The notes below the pieces were generated by a model. That model was not told where the DNA came from. It saw nothing but the letters and a program-made list of their open reading frames with translations, and ran no database searches. From Neorhizobium galegae (GTDB taxonomy: Bacteria > Pseudomonadota > Alphaproteobacteria > Rhizobiales > Rhizobiaceae): a stretch of DNA of 64,000 bases. This document shows positions 1 to 8,816 of this stretch, piece after piece (position 1 is the first letter of the stretch; each line of letters opens with the position of its first letter). The stretch is from the NCBI RefSeq assembly GCF_021391675.1, contig NZ_CP090095.1, forward strand, positions 3,291,501-3,355,500, written 5' to 3'. A program made the position numbers and the translations under genes.

Positions 1-2
1 TC

Positions 3-1625
3 CCGGTCGTCACCGCCAACGTCGTGCCGAGCGCCGCCGCCAAGATCGGCAACCGCATCAAGCCCTCGCTGGTGCTGACCGTCGGAGGCCAGAAGATCGG
101 CATCGTCGGCGCCGTCACCAACGACACCGCCGAAATCGCCAATCCCGGCCCGAACATCACCATTGCCGACGACGTCGCCAAGATCACCGAAGCCGTCCAG
201 GGCCTCAAGGCCCAGGGCGTCGACAAGATCATCGCACTGACCCATGTCGGTTATCCGCGCGACCTCACCATGATCGCCAAGATCCCGGATGTCGACGTCG
301 TCGTCGGCGGCCATACCCACACGCTGCTGTCGAACACCGCCAAGGGCGCCGAAGGCCCCTACCCGACCTGGTCGGACAACCCGGGCGGCTACAAGGTCCC
401 GGTCGTCCAAGCCTATCAGTATTCGAAGTATCTCGGCGACATCAAAATCGTCTTCGACGACAGCGGTGTCGTGAAGTCGGCCGAGGGCGAGCCGATCCTC
501 ATGGACAAGTCGATCACCCCGGACCCGGCCTTCCTGGCCCGCGTCGCGGAGCTGAAGAAGCCGATCGAGGACATGAAGAAGAAGGTCGTCGGCGCCTCCG
601 AAGCCGTGATCGACGGTGACCGCCGCGTCTGCCGCGCCAAGGAATGCTCGATGGGCAACCTGGTCGCCGATGCCATGCTCGACCGCACCAAGGGTCAGGG
701 CATCACCATCGCCATCCAGAACGGCGGCGGCCTGCGCGCCTCGATCGACGCCGGCGAAGTCACCCAGGGCGAAGTCGTCAGCGTCCTGCCTTTCCAGAAC
801 ACGCTCGCCACCTTCCAGCTCACCGGTGCCGATGTCATCAAGGCCCTGGAAAACGGCGTCAGCCAGATCGATGACGGCGCCGGCCGTTTCCCGCAGGTCG
901 CTGGCCTCAAATATTCCTTCGACAAGTCGAAGCCGGCCGGCTCCAAGGTCAGCGACGTGCAGGTCAAGGACGGCGACAAGTTCGTCGCCATCGACCCGGC
1001 CAAGAGCTACGGCGTGGTCACCAACAATTTCATGCGTGCAGGTGGCGACGGTTATGCCATCTTCAAGACCGGCGGCAAGAACGCCTATGACTACGGTCCG
1101 GACCTCGCCGACGTGACGGCGGAATTCGTGGCTGCCCGAAACCCTTACAAGCCCTATACGGACGGCCGCGTCACCGACCTGACCCCGGCAAGCTACACGC
1201 CGCCGGCAAAGCCTGCGCCGGCCGCTCCTCCGGCGGCTGCTCCTGCCGCACCGGCTCCGACAGCCGCGGCTCCTGCTCCGGCTGCCCCGGCCCCGGCAGC
1301 AACGCCGGCCCCGACCATGGCGGCACCCGCAGCCCCTGCACCTGCCGCTCCCGCTCCCTCGATGGCGGCTCCGGCAGCACCTGCCGCTCCGGCCCCGAAC
1401 ACCATGGCCGCAGCCCCGGCAAAGCCTGCTCCGGCAGCGGCTCCCGCCGCTCCGCAGCCGGCCGGTCCGACCAAGTACACGGTCGCCAAGGGTGACTCGC
1501 TGTGGAAGATCGCCGAAGCCACCTATGGCGACGGCGAAAAGTGGACCGAGATCGCCAAGCTCAACGCACTGCGCCACCCGAATGTCATCCAGGTCGGCGC
1601 CGAGCTGGAACTGCCGGCGAAATAA
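3..1625 (+). CDS. Bifunctional 5'-nucleotidase / cyclic phosphodiesterase with C-terminal LysM domain (5' end outside window)
   Basis: This is the 3' part of a periplasmic metallophosphatase that hydrolyses nucleotides or 2',3'-cyclic nucleotides. The frame is already open at the window edge, so the signal peptide and the first metal-binding motifs lie upstream. The visible part holds a GGHTHT metal motif near nt 307-324. A 5'-nucleotidase C-terminal domain follows, with NGGGLRASI (nt ~720-745) and the substrate-binding region NNFMRAGGDGY. Next come about 90 residues of Ala/Pro-rich linker (nt ~1200-1465) and a terminal LysM module (about the last 50 residues, starting KYTVAKGDSLWKIAE). LysM binds peptidoglycan, so the enzyme is probably tethered to the cell wall. 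540 codons are visible. A terminator follows at once, making this the last gene of its transcript. Confidence 0.93.
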   Translation, partial: PVVTANVVPSAAAKIGNRIKPSLVLTVGGQKIGIVGAVTNDTAEIANPGPNITIADDVAKITEAVQGLKAQGVDKIIALTHVGYPRDLTMIAKIPDVDVVVGGHTHTLLSNTAKGAEGPYPTWSDNPGGYKVPVVQAYQYSKYLGDIKIVFDDSGVVKSAEGEPILMDKSITPDPAFLARVAELKKPIEDMKKKVVGASEAVIDGDRRVCRAKECSMGNLVADAMLDRTKGQGITIAIQNGGGLRASIDAGEVTQGEVVSVLPFQNTLATFQLTGADVIKALENGVSQIDDGAGRFPQVAGLKYSFDKSKPAGSKVSDVQVKDGDKFVAIDPAKSYGVVTNNFMRAGGDGYAIFKTGGKNAYDYGPDLADVTAEFVAARNPYKPYTDGRVTDLTPASYTPPAKPAPAAPPAAAPAAPAPTAAAPAPAAPAPAATPAPTMAAPAAPAPAAPAPSMAAPAAPAAPAPNTMAAAPAKPAPAAAPAAPQPAGPTKYTVAKGDSLWKIAEATYGDGEKWTEIAKLNALRHPNVIQVGAELELPAK

Positions 1626-1669
1626 GCCGCCGGCATCGCTGACAAGGACAATTTGTCTCGTTTCTTCAG

Positions 1670-1697
1670 CCGGCCCGGGCTTTCCCGGGCCGGTTTT
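1670..1697 (+). terminator. Rho-independent terminator after the nucleotidase gene
   Basis: A perfect 10-bp stem, CCGGCCCGGG (1670-1679) against CCCGGGCCGG (1684-1693), closes a 4-nt loop and is followed by four T. It separates the nucleotidase from hemH. Confidence 0.85.
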
Positions 1698-1756
1698 CTT
1701 CCTAAGTAATCCCGCAGATAAAGCGCCCGGCTATCGTTCAACCCGAAAGTGTCCGC

Positions 1757-2791
1757 ATGACCTCCCATTCCGCCCCCATGCCCTCCGATCATCCGAAGGT
1801 GACTTTCGGCAAGGTCGGCGTGCTGCTCGTCAATCTCGGCACGCCCGACGGCACGGATTACTGGTCGATGCGGCGTTATCTCGCCGAGTTTCTGTCCGAC
1901 AAGCGGGTGATCGAATGGTCGCGGCTCTACTGGTATCCGATCCTCTACGGCATCGTGCTCAACAAGCGGCCGCAGAAGGTCGGCAAGGCCTATGAGGCGA
2001 TCTGGAACAAGGATCTCAACGAAAGCTACCTGCGCACCTATACCCGCAGCCAGGGCGAGCTGATGGCCGAGCGGCTGAAGGATCTCCCGAATGTCGTCGT
2101 CGATTGGGCGATGCGCTACGGAAAACCCTCGATCGCCGAGCGCATCGATGCCCTGAAGGAGAAGGGCTGCGAAAAGATCGTCCTCTTCCCGCTCTATCCG
2201 CAATATGCGGCTTCCACCACCGCCACCGTCAACGACAAGGCCTTCGAGCACCTGATGAAGCTGCGCTGGCAGCCGGCGTTACGCACCGTGCCGCCCTATC
2301 ACGACGAGCCGGCCTATATCGAGGCGCTGGCGGACTCCGTCAGGGCGAAGTATGCGGCCCTCGACTGGGAGCCGGAAATGCTGATCGCCTCCTTCCACGG
2401 CATCCCGCAATCCTATTTCAAGGCGGGCGATCCCTATTACTGCCATTGTCAGAAGACCGCGCGGCTCCTGAAGGAGACCCTCGGCTTCACGGACAGGAAT
2501 TTCATGATCACCTTCCAGTCCCGTTTCGGGCCCGAGGAATGGCTGCAGCCCTATACCGACAAGACGGTCGAAAAACTCGCCCATGACGGCATCAAGCGGA
2601 TCGCGGTGATGAACCCCGGCTTCGTCTCCGACTGTCTGGAAACGCTCGAAGAGATTGCCGAAGAAGCCGGCGAGATCTTCCTGCATCACGGCGGCGAAAA
2701 GTTCGCGCATATCCCCTGTCTGAACGACAGCCCCGGTGGCATGACGGTGCTGGAAAAGGTCGTTCGCCGCGAACTTCAGGGCTGGGTGTAA
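1757..2791 (+). CDS. hemH: Ferrochelatase
   Basis: Inserts Fe2+ into protoporphyrin IX, the last step of haem synthesis. The 344-residue protein has the usual bacterial length. It begins with the family motif LLVNLGTPDG, carries SFHGIP with the conserved His at residue 214, and has TFQSRFGPEEWL and NPGFVSDCLETLEEI, the latter with the conserved acidic pair of the active site. A TTG/ATG-rich leader separates it from the terminator upstream, so it probably has its own promoter. The next gene is convergent. Assignment is secure from motifs along the whole length. Confidence 0.97.
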   Translation: MTSHSAPMPSDHPKVTFGKVGVLLVNLGTPDGTDYWSMRRYLAEFLSDKRVIEWSRLYWYPILYGIVLNKRPQKVGKAYEAIWNKDLNESYLRTYTRSQGELMAERLKDLPNVVVDWAMRYGKPSIAERIDALKEKGCEKIVLFPLYPQYAASTTATVNDKAFEHLMKLRWQPALRTVPPYHDEPAYIEALADSVRAKYAALDWEPEMLIASFHGIPQSYFKAGDPYYCHCQKTARLLKETLGFTDRNFMITFQSRFGPEEWLQPYTDKTVEKLAHDGIKRIAVMNPGFVSDCLETLEEIAEEAGEIFLHHGGEKFAHIPCLNDSPGGMTVLEKVVRRELQGWV

Positions 2792-2843
2792 GCCGGCTCA
2801 TTCCAGCCGCCCCTGATTTATTGCCTCTCCGGGTTCAGCGCTT

Positions 2844-3599
2844 TCAGCGGGCCGGCAGGTCGATCACATCGCCGTCTGCCGGAATCAGCAGGCGCGATGG
2901 GCCGATTCCGGCCGAACCAGCCGCCTCGCGCAGATGTGCACGCGAAACGGTGGCATGATCGAGCGCCTCCATATGCGCCGCGACAACCGTGGCCTCAGGC
3001 GCGGACCGGCAGAGTTCGATCGTTTCCGCCGCATCCATGACGATGAGGTCGCCATCCCAGAGGGCGCCGCAGGAATGGCTGACGATGACATCGGGCACGA
3101 CGCGCTCCACCGTCTCCAGTACCGGCGGATAAAGGACCGTATCGCCCGCCCAATAAATGAGCGGCTCACCGGGCGCGGCAAGCGTCAGTCCCATTACCGA
3201 CCCCATCTTTTCCCGGACCGGACCAAGCCCGTGGCTGCCCTCACGGCGCGTGATCGTGATGCCTTGCCAGACGAGCTCCCCCTCGAGCGGCTCCACATCG
3301 GTAAAACCTTCTGCAGCGATTGTCGCCTCATCGCCCGGCTGACAGATCAGCGGCAGATGTTTCGGGACACGTTGTTTGGCCACCGAATCGAAATGGTCCG
3401 TATGGAGATGGGAGACGATCACCAGTTCGACACCCTGCAAGACCTCCTCCACCGAAAGCGGCAGGTCCGTCAACGGATTGGCGGATTTTCCGGTATAGGA
3501 CGGCAGGCTGTGACGAGGTGCGAAATAAGGATCGATCAGGATGCTGCGGCCCGCATAGGAAAGCTTGAGCGTCGCATTGCGGATCAATTGAAGCTTCAT
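2844..3599 (-). CDS. MBL-fold metal-dependent hydrolase (UlaG/RomA-like)
   Basis: A 251-residue metallo-beta-lactamase-fold hydrolase of the UlaG/YcbZ-like type. It has an early DPYFAP strand end and the metal motif SHLHTDHFD (His64, His66, Asp68, His69). Further ligands fit WAGDTV and VVAAHMEALDH toward the C-terminus. No signal peptide is seen, so it should be cytoplasmic. The substrate cannot be read from the sequence: members include lactonases, phosphodiesterases and N-acyl hydrolases. It lies just downstream of queC on the same strand with an 87-nt gap and may share its transcript. Confidence 0.85.
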   Translation of the reverse strand: MKLQLIRNATLKLSYAGRSILIDPYFAPRHSLPSYTGKSANPLTDLPLSVEEVLQGVELVIVSHLHTDHFDSVAKQRVPKHLPLICQPGDEATIAAEGFTDVEPLEGELVWQGITITRREGSHGLGPVREKMGSVMGLTLAAPGEPLIYWAGDTVLYPPVLETVERVVPDVIVSHSCGALWDGDLIVMDAAETIELCRSAPEATVVAAHMEALDHATVSRAHLREAAGSAGIGPSRLLIPADGDVIDLPAR

Positions 3600-3686
3600 C
3601 GAGGTACCTCGTGCGGGAAGAATGCGAAACCTAGCCCGGTTGGCCGTGATGATCCAATGACTGTTCTAGATGAGACAGCCACTCTA

Positions 3687-4397
3687 TCAACGCGTCTCCT
3701 CGGCCGTGAATCGCTCCGTCGCCGCCCTCCAGAAATCCGGATCCTCGTACTCGGTCGGATCTTCGATGCCGGCAAGGTGGAAGGCTTCGCGCCGCTCGAC
3801 GCAGGTGCCGCAGCGGCCGCAATGGCGGGCACCGCCCTTGTAGCAGGACCAGGTTTCGGCAAACGGCGTAGCGTGACGAGCGCCGTCCGTGACGATATCG
3901 GCCTTCGATCCATGGACATAAGGCGCAAGCAGCCGCACCGAGGCATAACCGTTGAGGGCATGATCCTGCATCGCCTGGAAGGCGTCGATGAAACCGGGCC
4001 GGCAGTCGGGATAGATGAAATGGTCGCCGCCATGCACGGCGATCGCCACCGCATCGGCGTTTCGCGCCGCCACCACCCCGAAGGCGATCGACAGCATGAT
4101 CGCGTTGCGGTTCGGCACCACGGTCACCCGCATCGTCTCCTCGGCATAATGCCCGTCCGGCACGTCCACGTCATCGGTCAGTGCCGAGCCGGTCAACCGG
4201 CTGCCGATGCCGCGCATGTCGATGATCTCGTGGAACACACCGAGCCGCGCGGCGCAGGCGGCGGCGAAATCGAGTTCCTTGCGGTGCCGCTGGCCATAGT
4301 CGAAGGAGATCAGCCCCAGCAGCTGCTGTTCGGCGGCAATCCTGTGGGCGAGCGAAACGGAATCCAGTCCGCCGGAGCAGACGACGATGGTTTTCAT
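3687..4397 (-). CDS. queC: 7-cyano-7-deazaguanine synthase
   Basis: Converts 7-carboxy-7-deazaguanine to preQ0 with ATP and ammonia, in queuosine tRNA modification. The 236-residue protein starts with the PP-loop ATP pyrophosphatase motif SGGLDS (residues 8-13). It carries a four-Cys zinc site near the C-terminus (about C185, C193, C196, C199, in HCGRCGTC). Both hallmarks are intact and the length is normal. Its usual partners queD and queE are not next to it here. The start ATG at 4397 gives the canonical MKTIVVCSGG N-terminus. Confidence 0.96.
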   Translation of the reverse strand: MKTIVVCSGGLDSVSLAHRIAAEQQLLGLISFDYGQRHRKELDFAAACAARLGVFHEIIDMRGIGSRLTGSALTDDVDVPDGHYAEETMRVTVVPNRNAIMLSIAFGVVAARNADAVAIAVHGGDHFIYPDCRPGFIDAFQAMQDHALNGYASVRLLAPYVHGSKADIVTDGARHATPFAETWSCYKGGARHCGRCGTCVERREAFHLAGIEDPTEYEDPDFWRAATERFTAEETR

Positions 4398-4590
4398 GGG
4401 CTTTCATCCTTGTTTTGACCGGGTAGGCTGCGACCGGGAGTTCGAACCCGCTTCCTAGACCGGCAACGCGTCCTTGTGAATAACCCGGGCGACATCGACA
4501 GCGGTCGGGCTGTCATTTCTTCCCTGTAAAGAACGTGCTAACTCATCACGTGTGATCTGGCGGACTTACCGCCTGCAATGGAGGAATGTC

Positions 4591-5628
4591 ATGAACTTGG
4601 GCGGCCTGGGTGGCTTCGATATCGTCGTGATCGGCGTCGTACTGCTGATCATCCTGGTCCTGTTCGCCGGGATCAAGACCGTGCCGCAGGGTTACCGCTA
4701 CACCGTGGAGCGCTTCGGACGCTATACGCGCACGCTGGAGCCCGGCCTCAACATCCTGACGCCCTTCATCGAGCGCATCGGCGTGCGCATGAACGTCATG
4801 GAGCAGGTGCTCGACATCCCGACCCAGGAAGTCATCACCAAGGACAATGCCAGCGTCTCCGCAGATGCTGTCGCCTTCTATCAGGTGCTCAATCCGGCCC
4901 AGGCCGCCTACCAGATTTCCAACCTGCAGAACGCCATCCAGAACCTCACCATGACCAACATCCGCTCGGTCATGGGCTCGATGGATCTCGACGAGCTGCT
5001 CTCCAATCGCGAAGTCATCAACGAGCGCCTGCTGCGCGTCGTCGACGAGGCCGTCGGCCCCTGGGGCATCAAGGTCACCCGCGTCGAGATCAAGGACATC
5101 CAGCCGCCCGCCGACCTCGTCGAATCGATGGGGCGGCAGATGAAGGCCGAGCGCGAGAAGCGCGCCCAGATCCTCGAGGCCGAAGGTTCCCGCAGCGCCC
5201 AGATCCTGCGCGCCGAAGGCGCCAAGCAGGCGGCCGTCCTGGAAGCCGAGGGCAAGCGCGAGGCCGCGTACCGCGAGGCGGAAGCTCGCGAGCGTCTGGC
5301 GGAAGCCGAAGCCAAGGCGACCCAGTCCGTCTCGCAGGCGATCGCCGCCGGCGACGTGCAGGCAATCAACTATTTCGTGGCGCAGAAATACATCGAGGCG
5401 CTGGCGGCGATCGGCAAGGCGCCCAATTCGAAGATCGTGCTGATGCCGCTGGAGGCTTCGTCGGTCATCGGTTCGCTCGGCGGCATCGGCGCCATCGCCA
5501 AGGAGGTTTTTGGCGATGGTTCGGGTCCCGCCGCACCGCCGCGCCCCTCGGCCGGCCCGCGTCCCCAGCCCGGCCCGCGCACCACGCCGGTCCTCAATCC
5601 GTTCAACCCGAATTCTTCAGAGACCTGA
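4591..5628 (+). CDS. SPFH/Band 7 membrane protein (stomatin/QmcA-like)
   Basis: A 345-residue stomatin-family protein: one N-terminal membrane helix (about residues 10-30), the SPFH domain (about 30-190, including [15 protein letters not shown] and [14 protein letters not shown]), then a long Ala/Glu-rich coiled coil (about 190-255) and a Pro-rich tail. Such proteins form membrane-associated oligomers that organise microdomains or protease complexes. The start is fixed by GGAGG at 4580-4584, six bases before ATG 4591; in-frame codons further upstream lack such a site. An nfeD gene follows after 3 nt, the classic SPFH-NfeD pair. Confidence 0.93.
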   Translation: MNLGGLGGFDIVVIGVVLLIILVLFAGIKTVPQGYRYTVERFGRYTRTLEPGLNILTPFIERIGVRMNVMEQVLDIPTQEVITKDNASVSADAVAFYQVLNPAQAAYQISNLQNAIQNLTMTNIRSVMGSMDLDELLSNREVINERLLRVVDEAVGPWGIKVTRVEIKDIQPPADLVESMGRQMKAEREKRAQILEAEGSRSAQILRAEGAKQAAVLEAEGKREAAYREAEARERLAEAEAKATQSVSQAIAAGDVQAINYFVAQKYIEALAAIGKAPNSKIVLMPLEASSVIGSLGGIGAIAKEVFGDGSGPAAPPRPSAGPRPQPGPRTTPVLNPFNPNSSET

Positions 5629-5631
5629 ACC

Positions 5632-6090
5632 ATGCTGCATGATGCTGTGGTCAATCTCGGTCCCTGGAGCTGGTGGATATTGGGCGTCGTCCTCTTGTGT
5701 GCCGAACTCGCTGCACCCGGCGTCTTCCTGATCTGGATCGGCGCGGCCGCGATCGTCATCGGCGTCCTGTCTCTGGCGCTCTGGGACGCGGCCTTCTGGA
5801 CCTGGCACGTCCAGCTCCTGCTTTTCGCGGTGCTTTCCGGCGCCTTCGCACTGGCCGGCCGCCGTTTCTATTCCAACCGCAACCAGGCGACGGACGAGCC
5901 CAATCTCAACCGTCGCGGCGAAAGCCTGGTCGGCCGCACCGCAACTCTTCACGAACCGATCGCCGAGGGGCGCGGCCGCATCCGACTCGACGATACATGG
6001 TGGTCGGTGATGGGACCGGACCTGCCGGCCGGCACGCAGGTGAAGGTGGTGGCGGCGAGCGGCCGCGACCTGACGGTCGAAGCGGCGTAG
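5632..6090 (+). CDS. NfeD family membrane protein (short form)
   Basis: The 152-residue partner of the preceding SPFH protein. It has two or three hydrophobic segments (about residues 12-80) and a C-terminal OB-fold-like domain beginning near LVGRTATLHEPI, with WWSVMGPDLPAGTQVKVV. NfeD short forms are thought to regulate or scaffold stomatin assemblies. It lacks the N-terminal ClpP-like protease region of long NfeD proteins. Three bases separate it from the SPFH stop, so the two genes are surely cotranscribed. Confidence 0.92.
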   Translation: MLHDAVVNLGPWSWWILGVVLLCAELAAPGVFLIWIGAAAIVIGVLSLALWDAAFWTWHVQLLLFAVLSGAFALAGRRFYSNRNQATDEPNLNRRGESLVGRTATLHEPIAEGRGRIRLDDTWWSVMGPDLPAGTQVKVVAASGRDLTVEAA

Positions 6091-6139
6091 TTCTTCCGGT
6101 TGGAAAACGGCTTAAAGCGGCTTGGAGCCTGGCTGAATA

Positions 6140-7141
6140 TCAGGCGACGCCGACGCGCAGCAGGTCGTGGAAGTGGACGATGCCGACCGGCTTGCGCTCT
6201 TCGTCGACCACGAGCAGCGCGCCGATGCTGTGCTTGTTGAGCAGCGCCATGGCCTTCGTGGCAAGCGTTTCCTTGCCGACGGTCTTCGGGTTGTGCGTCA
6301 TCACGTCGTCGACCAGCGTTTCGCGCAGATCGAGATGAAGGTGCCGGGAAATATCGCCATCGCTGATGAAGCCGCAGAGGCTGCCATCCTCGTCGACTAT
6401 GCCGACGCAGCCGAAGCGCTTGCGCGACAGTTCCTCGATCGCCTCCAGCATGAGGACGCCCTTTTTGACCAGAGGCATGCGATCACCGGTATGCATCAGG
6501 TCGCCGACATGGCTCAACATCGCCCCGAGCTTGCCGCCTGGATGGTAGACGCGGAAATCGGTTGCCGAGAAACCGCGTGCTTCGAGCAGCGCCACGGCAA
6601 GCGCGTCGCCCATGGCAAGCTGCATCAGCGTCGAGGTGGTCGGCGCCAGACCGTGCGGGCAGGCTTCCTGTTCCTTGGGCAGCAGCAGAACGACATCGGC
6701 CTCGCGGGCCAGCGTCGAAATCTCGCCCGACGTCATGGCGATCAGCGGAATGGAGAAGCGGCGGGTGAAGGAAACGATGCCCTGCAGTTCGGCGGTCTCG
6801 CCGCTCCAGGACAGAGCCAGCACCACGTCGCCCGAGCCGATCATGCCGAGATCGCCGTGATTGGCTTCAACCGGATGCACGAAGAAGGAGGGTGTGCCGG
6901 TCGAAGCGAGGCTGGCGGCGATCTTGCGGCCGATATGTCCGCTCTTGCCGATGCCGGTCACGACGACCCTGCCGTCGATGTCGCCGATCAGTTCCGCGGC
7001 CTTGCGGAAGGCATCCCCAAGGCCGTTCTGAAGCGCCAGCTCCAGCGCATTAAGCCCTTGTTTCCCGAAGGAAATTGTCCTCAAGGCGGAATCGACAAGG
7101 TCGTTTTCGACCAGTTGCAAAGCTCTCTTGATCATGGGCAA
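6140..7141 (-). CDS. kdsD: KpsF/GutQ family sugar-phosphate isomerase (arabinose-5-phosphate isomerase)
   Basis: Probably interconverts ribulose-5-phosphate and arabinose-5-phosphate, the first step toward Kdo for lipopolysaccharide. The 333 residues split into an N-terminal SIS domain (about 40-175; VTGIGKSGHIGRK and SWSGETAEL) and two C-terminal CBS domains (about 205-325; LMHTGDRMPLV and VMTHNPKTV). Domain order and length match KdsD. A regulatory or catabolic paralogue such as GutQ cannot be ruled out. It is convergent with nfeD. Confidence 0.9.
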   Translation of the reverse strand: MPMIKRALQLVENDLVDSALRTISFGKQGLNALELALQNGLGDAFRKAAELIGDIDGRVVVTGIGKSGHIGRKIAASLASTGTPSFFVHPVEANHGDLGMIGSGDVVLALSWSGETAELQGIVSFTRRFSIPLIAMTSGEISTLAREADVVLLLPKEQEACPHGLAPTTSTLMQLAMGDALAVALLEARGFSATDFRVYHPGGKLGAMLSHVGDLMHTGDRMPLVKKGVLMLEAIEELSRKRFGCVGIVDEDGSLCGFISDGDISRHLHLDLRETLVDDVMTHNPKTVGKETLATKAMALLNKHSIGALLVVDEERKPVGIVHFHDLLRVGVA

Positions 7142-7280
7142 GCCTTAACGCTTTTCACCCATCAAGTCTATCGGCTTTGGCGCGGGGCCGCTAAGTTGGC
7201 CGCTGCCATAGCGTCGCAACCAAACGTTAACCACATGGCTTTACGTTTGGGTAAGCATTTGCGATTGCCCGGGCAGGCCT

Positions 7281-8816
7281 ATGAAGATCACCACAACGAC
7301 AGGCGGGACGCGTCAGAGGCGCCGGGCGGCACTCGGCCTTCTGCTGGCCTGTTCAGCGCTTGTTTCGCCCGCAGCCGCCCAGACCCGCAACGTGTTTCCG
7401 CCGCAGAACGGCTCTCTTCCCTCGGTCGCGAACGCCACGTCGCCAACTTCGAACACGGCCTCCAACACGGCATTGAGAGGCAGCACCTCGGCGCAGCCGA
7501 CGACCAACGCCACCAATGCCGCCGACGACCAGAACCAGGACGATCCCAATCTCGCGACCGGCACCACGCCCGGCCGCAGCCAGGCGGCCAACCAGGAGCC
7601 TCCCTACGAGGACGACCTGAACCAGCCGCGCGAAGAGCCGCTCGACCGCGGCGCGGAGCCTGTCGAAACCCAGGAACAGCCCCGCGAGCCGGGCGATCCG
7701 ACCGGCATCCGGATGGGCAGTTTCCTGCTCCGCCCCTCGATCAACCAGAGCATCGACACCGAGACCCGCCGCTCGAACGGCACCAAGATCCGCCGCGATT
7801 ACCTGTCGACGACGATCCGCGGCACGCTGACCTCCGACTGGTCGCGCCATTCGTTGACGGTGACGGGCGAAGGCACGCTGGAACGCAATCTCGGCAGCAG
7901 CAGCCAGGGCGAGCAGCCGGAAGCGAACATCAATGCGGACCTGCGGCTCGACCTCTCCAACGATACGGTCGCCCATATCACCGGCGGCTACCGGTTCTCC
8001 CGCGAGGACGACTACGATCCGAATGCGCTCGGCGGCGCATCGACCCAGCCGGGCGTCCATGAATTCACCGGCGGCGCCTCCGTCCAGCGCGACTTCGGCA
8101 AGGTCCGCGGCACCGCCGCACTCGATTTTTCCCGTGCGGCCTATACGGATGCGAAACTCTCCGACGGTACGATCGTCAGCACCAAGGACCGCAACCGCAC
8201 CGGCATCGACGGTCGCCTGCGGCTCGGCTACGAACTGTCGCCGGCACTCGTCCCCTATGTGGAAGTGGCGACCGGCCGTACCTTCTACGACCTCAGGCGC
8301 GACAATTCCGGCTATGCCCGTTCGTCGCAGAGCTATGCGGCGCGCACCGGCGTCGAATTCGATTTGGGCGAAAAGCTGCGCGGCGAGATCGGCACCGGTT
8401 ACGAAATCGTCGACTACGAGGACGACCGCCTGAAATCGGTCGGCGCGGTCACCCTCAACGGCACCGCCACATGGTCGCCGCAGCGCGGCACCAATGTCGA
8501 TCTCGGTCTGCGCACCACGGTGCAGGACTCGACCACGCCCGGCCAGAGCGGCTGGGTGGAATACCAGGCGACGGCGGCGCTGACCCATGAAATGCGCGAC
8601 AACCTCATCGCCCGGCTGACCGGCAGTTCGACTTTGCGGGATTTCCCGAGCGGCGGCCCGAGCGACGAAACGGTCTGGATCGGCGGCGCCGGCCTGACCT
8701 GGGCCATCAACCGCTATCTCGATCTGACCGGTGACGTCGAATACGAACAGGCGGGCGGCGGCGGCACCAACGACAAGATCGTCCGCGCCGGCGTCGGCCT
8801 CACCTTGAAGCGTTAA
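7281..8816 (+). CDS. Outer membrane beta-barrel protein
   Basis: A 511-residue exported protein. An Arg-rich N-terminus and hydrophobic stretch (about residues 13-33) end in a signal-peptidase site near AAAQT. A low-complexity region rich in Asn, Thr, Gln, Pro and Glu spans about 35-145. The remainder consists of alternating polar/aromatic strands (TGGYRFSREDDYD, LRLGYELSP, GVGLTLKR) typical of an outer-membrane barrel. Function is not recognisable. The stop (8814-8816) overlaps the stop of the convergent gene at 8813-8815, so there is no terminator space between them. Confidence 0.8.
   Translation: MKITTTTGGTRQRRRAALGLLLACSALVSPAAAQTRNVFPPQNGSLPSVANATSPTSNTASNTALRGSTSAQPTTNATNAADDQNQDDPNLATGTTPGRSQAANQEPPYEDDLNQPREEPLDRGAEPVETQEQPREPGDPTGIRMGSFLLRPSINQSIDTETRRSNGTKIRRDYLSTTIRGTLTSDWSRHSLTVTGEGTLERNLGSSSQGEQPEANINADLRLDLSNDTVAHITGGYRFSREDDYDPNALGGASTQPGVHEFTGGASVQRDFGKVRGTAALDFSRAAYTDAKLSDGTIVSTKDRNRTGIDGRLRLGYELSPALVPYVEVATGRTFYDLRRDNSGYARSSQSYAARTGVEFDLGEKLRGEIGTGYEIVDYEDDRLKSVGAVTLNGTATWSPQRGTNVDLGLRTTVQDSTTPGQSGWVEYQATAALTHEMRDNLIARLTGSSTLRDFPSGGPSDETVWIGGAGLTWAINRYLDLTGDVEYEQAGGGGTNDKIVRAGVGLTLKR

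Noticed and set aside
1193..1522. An Ala/Gly-rich open frame opposite the nucleotidase linker
   Set aside because: Complement of the Ala/Pro linker, not a gene.
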